DNA of 9,279 bases from Proteobacteria bacterium UBA3588 (GTDB taxonomy: Bacteria; Pseudomonadota; Gammaproteobacteria; Thiohalomonadales; Thiohalomonadaceae). The first letter of the stretch is position 1. Each line of letters starts with the position of its first letter. The notes below the pieces were generated by a model. The model did not search any database, was not told the DNA's origin, and saw only the letters and a program-made list of their open reading frames with translations. Below, piece after piece: positions 1 to 5,772 of this stretch. A program made the translations under genes and the position numbers. The DNA is taken from NCBI GenBank assembly GCA_002376325.1, contig DFMR01000094.1:1-9279 (forward strand), written 5' to 3'.

Positions 1-234
1 CCCTCCGATCCGCGCGATAACACGATATACCCGCACATCAAGGGCGTACCGTTTTCTTTACAGCTCAGCGGGTTAGAATGGCAAACGGAAATTAAGCCCG
101 ATGATATACCGCGCCGGATCAATATATCCGGCACTCACATACGTATGAATAGTCAGGTCACGACGATTGGATCAATGTCCGACAAGGGCCATCGCCGTGG
201 TCCATATAGCGGACATCCGCATCATAATACGTAG
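1..234 (+). CDS. Possible 3' fragment of an unknown plus-strand gene
   Basis: An open frame of 77 codons runs from the window edge to a TAG at 232-234 and would be the C-terminal part of a gene starting outside. I do not recognise the product. The fragment is soluble-looking, with a hydrophobic/polar mix (GVPFSLQLSGLEW near residues 16-28) and a basic, histidine-rich tail. Support for coding is indirect: it is the only one of the six frames without a stop over this stretch, and by hand count third-position GC over the first 60 codons (about 62%) clearly exceeds first and second positions (about 47% and 45%). Overall GC here is about 50%, well below the rest of the window. It would converge on trhA and overlap its 3' end by 13 bases. 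A chance open frame of this length is quite possible, so it may equally be non-coding. Confidence 0.33.
   Translation, partial: PSDPRDNTIYPHIKGVPFSLQLSGLEWQTEIKPDDIPRRINISGTHIRMNSQVTTIGSMSDKGHRRGPYSGHPHHNT
175..216 (-). repeat. Two-tier hairpin just after trhA
   Basis: Outer arms ATGTCCG (175-181) and CGGACAT (210-216) are perfect inverted repeats. Inside them, GGGCCA (186-191) and TGGTCC (198-203) form a second stem with one non-Watson-Crick pair: G-U if read from the plus strand, a mismatch if read from the minus strand. The structure begins five bases after the trhA stop, so it could mark the 3' end of that transcript. No T-run follows on either strand, so it is not a standard intrinsic terminator. 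It also lies inside the possible plus-strand reading frame. Confidence 0.4.
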
Positions 235-842
235 CGTATAATCGCAACGTATTGCGCAGCACTACCGGCCATGACGAACAGATGCCAGATACCATGCGCG
301 TGGGTGATGCGGGTATCGAGCGCATAGAAGATGATGCCCACCGTATAGAACAGTCCGCCGGCGGCGAGCCAGGCAAAACCGGCACGTCCCAGCGCGTGGT
401 GCAGGGGGATCAGCGCGATGAGGATCAGCCAACCCATCAGGACGTAGATCACCACCGACAATATTCGTTCGCCGTTGACTGGACGGAACTCCTGCAGGAT
501 GCCGAGTAGTGCCAGCCCCCATACCACGCCGAACAGCGACCAGCCCCAGGGGCCGCGCAGGGTCACCAGACAGAACGGCGTGTAGCTACCGGCGATGAGC
601 AGATAGATGCCGTGATGATCCAATTCGCGCAGGATGTTCTTGGCGCGGCCGCGCGAGCTGTGGTACAGAGTGGAAAAGCTGTATAGCAGGATTAGCGTCG
701 CACCATAGATCGATACGCTGACGATCTTCCACGGGTCGCCTTTCAATGCCGCCAGCACGATGAGCACGACGGTGCCGGCGATGGCCAGCAGCGCGCCGAC
801 GAGGTGCGTTATGCTGTTGAACTTCTCCGTATGCTTAGTCAT
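222..842 (-). CDS. trhA: TrhA / hemolysin III family membrane protein
   Basis: A 206-residue integral membrane protein of the hemolysin III/YqfA (PAQR-related) family, normally about 200-220 residues with seven membrane helices, and seven hydrophobic stretches can be followed here. Family landmarks are present: the N-terminal FNSITHLVGA (8-17), S57-TLY-H61, D75-HHGIY, the SYTPF motif near 86-90 and the C-terminal H183-xxx-H187. The Ser/His/Asp/His set corresponds to the presumed metal site of PAQR proteins. Despite the family name, haemolysis is not its established job; in E. coli TrhA has been linked to membrane energetics/lipid homeostasis. The ATG at 842 is chosen because homologues start close to this point. 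Its AAGGAA lies almost against the ATG, so initiation may be weak. An upstream TTG at 872 would add ten residues but has no ribosome site and falls inside a strong hairpin. It follows the LOG gene by 65 bases in the same direction. Confidence 0.9.
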   Translation of the reverse strand: MTKHTEKFNSITHLVGALLAIAGTVVLIVLAALKGDPWKIVSVSIYGATLILLYSFSTLYHSSRGRAKNILRELDHHGIYLLIAGSYTPFCLVTLRGPWGWSLFGVVWGLALLGILQEFRPVNGERILSVVIYVLMGWLILIALIPLHHALGRAGFAWLAAGGLFYTVGIIFYALDTRITHAHGIWHLFVMAGSAAQYVAIIRYVL

Positions 843-856
843 TTCCTTGTCCACGG

Positions 857-900
857 TGTCCGCCCGCGGCAAGCGACGTCCGGTTAGCCGCGGGCGGACA
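857..900 (-). terminator. 14-bp GC-rich hairpin between LOG gene and trhA
   Basis: TGTCCGCCCGCGGC (857-870) and GCCGCGGGCGGACA (887-900) are perfect inverted repeats of 14 bases with a 16-base loop. In the leftward transcript the structure starts seven bases after the LOG stop codon and ends 14 bases before the trhA ATG. Stem strength and position suggest a transcript end or processing/stabilising element. It lacks the T-run of an intrinsic terminator, so an attenuator or a 3'-end-protecting stem is equally likely. The stem being visible is certain; its role is inferred. Confidence 0.45.
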
Positions 901-907
901 TCAATCC

Positions 908-1867
908 CTACGCCGGTGTACCGTCGAACAACGAACTGCCATTGGTTTCATGCCACGCACGAATGCCGTCCCACGCTTCGATGGCGGTTTCGGCGTACCA
1001 GAACAGGTCGCGGTCTTCCTTGTCGATGCTGCCCGATTCCAGCAGGAAATCGACATCGAAGACCTTGCGCCAATAGTCTTCGCCTATCAACACGATGGGG
1101 AACGGCTTCGCCTTTCGCGTCTGGATCAAGGTGAGCGCGCCGAACAGTTCGTCGAGCGTGCCATAGCCGCCCGGCAGCGCGACGATCGCTGCGGCGCGCT
1201 TCATGAAGTGCAACTTGCGCATGGCGAAATAGTGGAACTGATAGCACAGTCCCGGCGTGAGATAGGGATTGGGATACTGCTCGCGCGGCAAAGTGATGTT
1301 CATTCCCACCGTGACGGCGCCCGCCTCGTAGGCGCCGCGGTTGGCCGCTTCCATGCCGCCGGGGCCGCCGCCGGTCATGATCGCCAAGTGGGAATCGCCC
1401 TGTTGACGCGCGGCGCTCCCCACCAGCCTTCCTAGTTCGCGGCCCACTTCATAGTAGCGCGACAACTCCACACGGCGCTCGGCCAGGCGCAAAGCCCTTT
1501 CACGTGCGGCTTCGCCCGGACTCGCTTCATACGCGCGCCGGGCGACGTCGAGTTCGCAGTGGGCGGTGCCCGGTTCGCGCAGGCGGGTGCTGCCGAACAC
1601 CACGACGCAGTGGCGAATGTCGCGCGCCGCCAGTCCCTGCTCAGCCTTGAGATAATCCACTTGCAGGCGAACGCCCCGCATTGCATCGGTATGGAGGAAA
1701 TCGACGTCACGGTCGGCCTCGGCATAGGAGGGATGCCCCATGATCTCCCGCAGTCGAATATTGACCTCGGCCTCTTCGTCCAACGACTTGGGGCGTTCCC
1801 ATGGCAGCGGTTCATTGCGCTGGGTGGGATGGGCGGGTTTGGGAATGGCTCGACGATGACGGCTCAT
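908..1867 (-). CDS. LOG-family (TIGR00730-like) nucleoside 5'-monophosphate phosphoribohydrolase
   Basis: A 319-residue cytosolic Rossmann-like protein of the LOG family, formerly often misannotated as lysine decarboxylase. Family members hydrolyse the N-glycosidic bond of nucleoside 5'-monophosphates, releasing ribose 5-phosphate and a free base, including cytokinin bases. Both hallmark motifs are intact: the GGGPGGMEAANRGA stretch (166-179) and LPGGYGTLDE (231-240), along with the R217-K218 pair of MRKLHF. The FGSTR segment (91-95) begins the nucleotide-binding fold. At 319 residues it is longer than the short ~190-residue LOG enzymes because of an N-terminal extension of about 85 residues, very polar at first, plus an insert at about 95-135, as in the long proteobacterial PpnN-like/LOG branch. 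The ATG at 1867 is supported by GAGGAG at 1873-1878, five bases upstream. It lies 60 bases after the FAH gene and ahead of trhA. The exact substrate cannot be assigned. Confidence 0.9.
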   Translation of the reverse strand: MSRHRRAIPKPAHPTQRNEPLPWERPKSLDEEAEVNIRLREIMGHPSYAEADRDVDFLHTDAMRGVRLQVDYLKAEQGLAARDIRHCVVVFGSTRLREPGTAHCELDVARRAYEASPGEAARERALRLAERRVELSRYYEVGRELGRLVGSAARQQGDSHLAIMTGGGPGGMEAANRGAYEAGAVTVGMNITLPREQYPNPYLTPGLCYQFHYFAMRKLHFMKRAAAIVALPGGYGTLDELFGALTLIQTRKAKPFPIVLIGEDYWRKVFDVDFLLESGSIDKEDRDLFWYAETAIEAWDGIRAWHETNGSSLFDGTPA

Positions 1868-1927
1868 GTTGACTCCTCGTTATGTGTTTATTACGGCCGG
1901 GTTTCTGCGCTGGATTACGGCCGCGAT

Positions 1928-2782
1928 TTATGCCGCGGCGATAACCGGATTGCGCAGTACCCCGATCCCTTCGATCTCGACTTCGCAGATGTCGCCCGGT
2001 TTCATGAACAGCTGCGGCTTGCGCGAGTAGCCGATGCCGGCGGGCGTGCCGGTGACGAGGAGGTCGCCGGGCGCCAGCGTCATCACTTCGCTCAACAGCG
2101 CGATTTGGGTCGCCACGTCGAACACCATGTCGGCGGTATTGGCGTCCTGCACCACTGCGCCATTGAGGCGCGTCTGCAGGTGGAGGCCGCCGCCGCCGGC
2201 GGGCAGTTCGTCGGCGCTCACCAACCACGGACCAAAGGCGCCGGTGGCGTCGAAATTCTTGCCGATGGTCCACTGCGGTGTACGGAACTGATAATCGCGC
2301 ACCGAGGCGTCGTTGAAGATGGAGTAGGCCGCCACATGCGCCAGCGCCTGCTGTTGCAAAATGTGGCGCCCGCCCTTGCCGATGACGGCCACCAGTTCGC
2401 CCTCGTAGTCGAGTTGATCGGAGACGGCGGGTTTGACGATGCCCGCACCGTGACCGATGAGGCAGGAGGCGAAGCGGGTGAAGATGGTGGGATAGGAGGG
2501 TACCTCGAAACCGGTTTCCGCCGAATGGTCGCGGTAGTTCAGGCCCATGCAGATGATCTTGCCCGGACGGCGCAGCGGCGGCAGCAGCCGCACCTCGTCC
2601 AGACTCAACGTCGGCGCCGAACGCAGCCGCGCACCGACCGCTTGCAGATCCGCTTCACGCGCCAGCAGTTGATCGAGATCGCCGGGGTAGTCCGGGTGTT
2701 CTGCGGTCAGCCCATGGAAGCGGACGCCGTCGCCGACGGCGATGCCGATCCGATCCTGATATTGGTACACGGCGAAACGCAT
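1928..2782 (-). CDS. Fumarylacetoacetate hydrolase family protein
   Basis: A 284-residue cytosolic enzyme of the FAH superfamily, whose members use Mg2+ or Mn2+ to cleave or isomerise beta-diketo and 2-oxo-acid compounds (acylpyruvase, oxaloacetate decarboxylase, homoprotocatechuate isomerase/decarboxylase). The N-terminal ~65 residues form the small family-typical domain. The catalytic domain shows GLNYRDHSAETG (80-91), the metal ligands in DYEGE (E127 and E129) and D158 in FNDAS, the KNFDATGAFGPW segment (175-186) and TGTPAGIG (244-251). All three acidic metal ligands are present, so it should be active. The length fits bacterial monofunctional family members. Start ATG at 2782 has AAGGAG (2789-2794) six bases away. 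No aromatic-degradation genes lie nearby, so a specific catabolic role is not supported. It leads a run with the LOG gene and trhA, and the 112-base gap upstream contains a possible promoter. Confidence 0.9.
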   Translation of the reverse strand: MRFAVYQYQDRIGIAVGDGVRFHGLTAEHPDYPGDLDQLLAREADLQAVGARLRSAPTLSLDEVRLLPPLRRPGKIICMGLNYRDHSAETGFEVPSYPTIFTRFASCLIGHGAGIVKPAVSDQLDYEGELVAVIGKGGRHILQQQALAHVAAYSIFNDASVRDYQFRTPQWTIGKNFDATGAFGPWLVSADELPAGGGGLHLQTRLNGAVVQDANTADMVFDVATQIALLSEVMTLAPGDLLVTGTPAGIGYSRKPQLFMKPGDICEVEIEGIGVLRNPVIAAA

Positions 2783-2822
2783 GCTGTTCTCCTTGGAACG
2801 GCCACCAGCCTCGGGCCGGGCC

Positions 2823-2832
2823 GTTGCGCAAC
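2823..2832. promoter_or_regulatory. Perfect 10-bp palindrome, possible operator
   Basis: GTTGCGCAAC is its own reverse complement. It sits in the gap upstream of the FAH gene, just downstream of the candidate -10 element, where a transcription start would be expected. That placement would suit a repressor site. Ten-base palindromes also arise by chance in a GC-rich genome, so this is suggestive only. Confidence 0.2.
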
Positions 2833-2845
2833 TTGGCTCCGGCCT

Positions 2846-2879
2846 ATTGTAGCAACGGCAGGGCGCAAGGCTGCGTCAA
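2846..2879 (-). promoter_or_regulatory. Candidate extended -10 promoter for the FAH-LOG-trhA run
   Basis: On the minus strand TACAAT (2846-2851) is preceded by TGC, giving an extended -10 of the form TG-n-TACAAT. A good -35-like TTGACG lies at 2874-2879, but the spacer is 22 bases, too long for normal sigma-70 contact, so the extended -10 would have to carry most of the activity. The implied start is about 55-60 bases ahead of the FAH start codon. This is the only clear promoter-like match in the 112-base gap. Confidence 0.3.
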
Positions 2880-2894
2880 GGCGGAACGTTTCGA

Positions 2895-3569
2895 TCAGGG
2901 ATTGGCGCGCTCGCGTGCGAGCTCGGCGCGCCGGTCGAGATGGCGACGCAGCATCAGCGCCAATGCCGCAAGACTGACGGCGGCGATGGCCAGGGTGGAG
3001 GCGTAGCGATGGCTCCAGGCGAGGATGGCATCGAGGTGATCGCCGAATAGGTAACCGACGATGATGAATTCACTGATGCCGATGATCACCGCCGGAGTGT
3101 TGAAACGCAGAAAGGTGAGATAGTCCAGCCGGAAGATACCGGCCATGGCGGGAGTTACCCACGACAGCGGCCCGCTCAGACGTGCGGTGAAGACGGCCAG
3201 CGCACCGCGTTTGCGGAAGAAGTCGGCACCTTTGCGGTAGTTCTCGGGATGGATCAGACGGCCGATCACCGGCCAGTGGGCAAGACGGTCGAACAGCCCA
3301 ATGCCGTAGCGGCGGCCGAGCCAGTAGCTGACGTTGTCGCCGAGTATGCCGCCGCCGTAGAGCGCCGCCATCACGCCCCACAGCCCCAGCGCGCCGCTGC
3401 CTGCGAGCAACGCGCCGCTGAGAAAGAATATCTCGCCCAGCACGATGAGCGAAAACGGGACCACCGTCTCGAAGAAGGCGCCGAGGAACAACACCAGATA
3501 GGCCCAGTGGCGATGCTCGCCCAGCAGGTTGAGCAGCTGCCCGAGCGAGCTGAAATCAGCGAATGACAT
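2895..3569 (-). CDS. DedA family (VTT/SNARE-associated domain) membrane protein
   Basis: A 224-residue polytopic inner-membrane protein of the DedA family. Family landmarks in order are E34-TVVPFSLIVLGE (34-46), GGGILGDNVSYWLGRRYG (72-89) with D78, and the re-entrant-loop region FFRKRGALAVFTARLSGP (117-134) with R130 and GP 133-134, followed by a Pro-rich helix and the GY-x-x-G motif (172-176). The C-terminus is one helix and a charged tail. DedA proteins are proton-motive-force-linked transporters; some family members flip undecaprenyl phosphate or other lipids across the membrane, but the substrate of this one is unknown. Start ATG at 3569 lies inside the 3' end of the glycosyltransferase gene (14-base overlap), and no good ribosome site precedes it, so translation is probably coupled to its neighbour. 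This links its role to the glycosyltransferase, plausibly lipid-carrier recycling. Nothing resembling a terminator is seen after its stop. Confidence 0.88.
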   Translation of the reverse strand: MSFADFSSLGQLLNLLGEHRHWAYLVLFLGAFFETVVPFSLIVLGEIFFLSGALLAGSGALGLWGVMAALYGGGILGDNVSYWLGRRYGIGLFDRLAHWPVIGRLIHPENYRKGADFFRKRGALAVFTARLSGPLSWVTPAMAGIFRLDYLTFLRFNTPAVIIGISEFIIVGYLFGDHLDAILAWSHRYASTLAIAAVSLAALALMLRRHLDRRAELARERANP

Positions 3570-5385
3570 CGTATTTGCGGTGCGCCTTGAGTCGCAGCGG
3601 CAGCAGCGCCTCGACCAGCCAGCGCAGGCTCTGGAACAGGTAGCCGCGGGCTTCGAAGCGACGGGTGGAGGTGGCCACCTGATCGGTGGGTACGAAGAAG
3701 AAGCGTCCGTAGCGGCGGCACTCGCGGATGAAGATCAGGTCTTCGGCGAAGTTGAGGTCTTCGCGAAAGCCGATGCCGCGGGCGATGGGCGTGCGCGCCA
3801 GCTGGATCGCATAGGAGCTCTTGGTGATGCGATGAATCAGGTCATACACGGCGAACCAGGCGCGCGGATAGAGTCGATCGCCGGGCTGCGGACGCACGGC
3901 AGTGGTGCCGACGCTCAGGCCATCGTCGCTGTGGCGGTTGAGCCAGGTGTTGAGGTGGTGGAGGAAGTGCGGCCCGAGGCGGGTGTCGGCGTCGCAGAAC
4001 ACCACCCAGTCCGATTCGCGCGCCAGCGCGGCGAGACCGGCATTCTTGGCGCACGACACGCCTTTCTCGCTTTGCAGCACGCGCACCCGGCCGCAGGCGG
4101 CGGGCGTGTCGGCGAAGCGTCGGGCGATTTCCAGCGTGGCGTCGGTGGAACCGTTCTCCACTACGACGATCTCCATGCGTTCGCGCGGATAGCGCTGATC
4201 GATGAGGCAGCTCAAGGTGGCCGCCAGCTCCGCCTTTTCGTTGTGCGCCGGAACGATGATGGAGATGAAGTTTTTGTGCAGCAGGCCGGCCATGTCGTCG
4301 CTGATGCGGCGCACCGATTCTTGCGTACGCCAGGGCGGTTCGAACAGCCGCGTCCGGGCGCAGGACTCCAGTGCGGCGGCGAGGTCGCCGGTCTGTTCCT
4401 GATCGCGGGTGACGAAGTGTTGCAGCCCGCTCAGATAGCCGGCGAGATACTCCTGTTCGGTCTGGTTGGGCGTGGGCACCAGCAGCCCGCGCTTGTCGTG
4501 TTCGACCAGGTCCATCACGGTGGTGTAGCCGGCACGCGATATGACGCAGCGTGCGCGTTCGAACAACTGCTGGCGCAACTCGCCGCTGGCCAAGGCGCGG
4601 ATCTCCAGATCGTCCTGCCGATAGGCGTCGTAGCGGGTCTCGTCGTCTTCGGCGCTGCCGAGGATGAAGACCTTGCGTCCCGGCAGCCGCCTGGCCTGTT
4701 CCAGCAGATTGTGGATGAACGATCCCTTGTGTTCGAGCAGGTAGCCGCTGATGACGAACAGGTAGTCGATGTCCTGCTCCCAGCCGAGATGGGGATAGGA
4801 CGACAGGATGCCGACGTAACTGTGCGGACAGAGATGCAGGTTCGGCGAATGGGCCAGATTGCCGGCGAGGTTGATGGTGGGAAACGGATAGTCAGGGATG
4901 AACAGCCGATCGAATTTGCGCAGCGCAGCGACGTTGATGTGTTCGGTCAGCCACGAGGCCTCGCGCAGTCCTTTGGGCGGGATAAAGGCGATTTGGTGCG
5001 ACAGCACGAACGACGGGGTCCAGCGGCTGTGAAAACCGTAGCGGCCGTCGCTGAAGATGAAATCGTAATCGGCGGCCATGGCGCGCACCCGACGCTGCTC
5101 GTCGCCGATCAGGCGCCAGGTGCGCAACAGATCGATGGCGAGGTAGTAATAGAGACGCCAGCCGCTACCGCGCTCCAACGGCGGATAGTCGGCCATCTCG
5201 CGCAGTTCCACCGCGGATTCGCCGGCTAGCTCCAGGCGCAGAAACGACAGGGCGTTGCCCGCCGAGACGACGGTGCAGGCGTAGCCGCGACGCAGGTATG
5301 CGCGGATCACGACCAGGCTGCGCGTGGCGTGACCGAGGCCGAGGGAGCTGACGGCGAACAGGGCCCGTGGGGTGTAGGAAAGCAT
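3556..5385 (-). CDS. Fused GT-B (MJ1255-like) and GT-A (GT2) glycosyltransferase
   Basis: A 609-residue protein with two glycosyltransferase halves and no membrane segment or signal peptide. Residues 1-365 resemble the MJ1255-like, MurG-related GT-B group: SLGLGHATRS (14-23) is its N-terminal glycine-rich loop, LFVISGYLLEHKGSF (209-223) and VFILGS (239-244) begin the second Rossmann domain, and VISRAGYTTVMDL plus PTPNQTEQEYLA (281-293, 304-315) form the sugar-nucleotide region. Residues 372-609 are a GT2 domain: ISIIVPAHNE (374-383), VVENGSTD (408-415), the metal-binding D465-A-D467, an acidic E548-D549 where the catalytic base is expected, and Q585-SLR-W589, matching the QxxRW pattern of processive GT2 enzymes. 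Both catalytic halves look intact, so the protein may add two sugars in sequence. Start ATG at 5385 has GGAG (5393-5396) seven bases off. It overlaps the dedA-type gene by 14 bases. Donor and acceptor cannot be deduced; an envelope glycolipid or polysaccharide is a reasonable inference. Confidence 0.87.
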   Translation of the reverse strand: MLSYTPRALFAVSSLGLGHATRSLVVIRAYLRRGYACTVVSAGNALSFLRLELAGESAVELREMADYPPLERGSGWRLYYYLAIDLLRTWRLIGDEQRRVRAMAADYDFIFSDGRYGFHSRWTPSFVLSHQIAFIPPKGLREASWLTEHINVAALRKFDRLFIPDYPFPTINLAGNLAHSPNLHLCPHSYVGILSSYPHLGWEQDIDYLFVISGYLLEHKGSFIHNLLEQARRLPGRKVFILGSAEDDETRYDAYRQDDLEIRALASGELRQQLFERARCVISRAGYTTVMDLVEHDKRGLLVPTPNQTEQEYLAGYLSGLQHFVTRDQEQTGDLAAALESCARTRLFEPPWRTQESVRRISDDMAGLLHKNFISIIVPAHNEKAELAATLSCLIDQRYPRERMEIVVVENGSTDATLEIARRFADTPAACGRVRVLQSEKGVSCAKNAGLAALARESDWVVFCDADTRLGPHFLHHLNTWLNRHSDDGLSVGTTAVRPQPGDRLYPRAWFAVYDLIHRITKSSYAIQLARTPIARGIGFREDLNFAEDLIFIRECRRYGRFFFVPTDQVATSTRRFEARGYLFQSLRWLVEALLPLRLKAHRKYDVIR

Positions 5386-5772
5386 GCTCCGGCTCCGTCA
5401 GCGGCGTCGCCGCGCGGCGGCGCCGGCCGCAACCCGCGGTGAGCGGATGAGCGTTGCTGAAAAGGCGTGTCGTTCGATCGGCATGTCTTCACGCTCCGGG
5501 GCAGGTAAACGGGGTGGCGGGGAGGCGATCGGTATCGCAGGCGCTCGTCGCAGGACGACGCACTGGGGCGAACACTTTATGCGTGTCGCCGCCCAACGAT
5601 TCGCGCCTGCGTTGCGTTCCGCCAAACATGCAGACGATGGTATTTCGGGTTTGTTACAGAAATTAGCGCGTGCGCCGTGAGCGCCAGGGAATGGCGGCTG
5701 GGGAAAGGTGTTCGAGGTCGGTCGTGAACGCCTTGGCTTACCGCCGCAGCAATGCGACGGCACGGTCGTCAA
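5386..5772. other. 387-base intergenic stretch without a credible gene
   Basis: This lies between the kelch lipoprotein gene and the fused glycosyltransferase. Short open frames exist on both strands, but they have rare or unsupported starts (one begins with TTG directly after the kelch stop), arginine/proline-rich compositions typical of non-coding GC-rich DNA, and no recognisable motif. It must hold the leader of the glycosyltransferase transcript, yet I find no convincing -35/-10 pair. The right half is less GC-rich around 5640-5670 (on the minus strand CTAATTTCTGTAACAAACCC), the likeliest place for a promoter. The left end carries a GC-rich hairpin close to the start codon. No intrinsic terminator with a T-run is visible after the kelch gene. 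Confidence 0.6.
5403..5424 (-). repeat. GC-rich hyphenated palindrome in the glycosyltransferase leader
   Basis: CGCCGCGCGGCG (5408-5419) is a perfect 12-base palindrome, flanked by GGCG (5403-5406) and CGCC (5421-5424), which extend it to 22 bases with one non-matching pair. In the leftward transcript it lies six bases before the GGAG ribosome site of the glycosyltransferase. It could fold as a stem that influences initiation or stability, or simply reflect the very high GC here. The symmetry is directly visible; the role is conjecture. Confidence 0.35.

Noticed and set aside
113..132. Hairpin GCCGGAT/ATCCGGC with a six-base loop
   Set aside because: The seven-base stem is real, but there is no T-run, it lies inside the possible plus-strand frame and nothing nearby suggests a role.
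843..872. TTG start giving TrhA ten extra residues
   Set aside because: There is no ribosome site, the start codon is rare, and the initiation region is buried in the 14-bp hairpin.
1891..1923. Nine-base direct repeat TTACGGCCG at 1891-1899 and 1915-1923
   Set aside because: It is a short two-copy repeat in a 60-base gap with no symmetry or promoter context; probably chance.
1559..2977. Plus-strand open frame of 472 codons across the LOG and FAH genes
   Set aside because: It is antisense to two genes with intact catalytic motifs. Long antisense frames are expected where GC-rich third positions remove stops, and the product has no family pattern.
3529..5229. Plus-strand open frame of 566 codons opposite the glycosyltransferase
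   Set aside because: The product is a mirror of the glycosyltransferase codon bias, rich in Val, Ala, Gly and Gln without motifs; the minus-strand product has two complete enzyme motif sets.
5384..5680. Plus-strand 98-codon frame in the intergenic stretch
   Set aside because: It is arginine-rich and low in complexity at its start, with no ribosome site and no recognisable family.
5670..5695. GG-N10-GC pattern resembling a sigma-54 promoter on the minus strand
   Set aside because: Only the minimal dinucleotides match; the flanking consensus bases (TGGCAC and TTGC) are absent.
5398..5772. Minus-strand 124-codon frame directly after the kelch gene
   Set aside because: It starts with TTG, has no ribosome site evidence and is Pro/Arg/Ala-rich without motifs.
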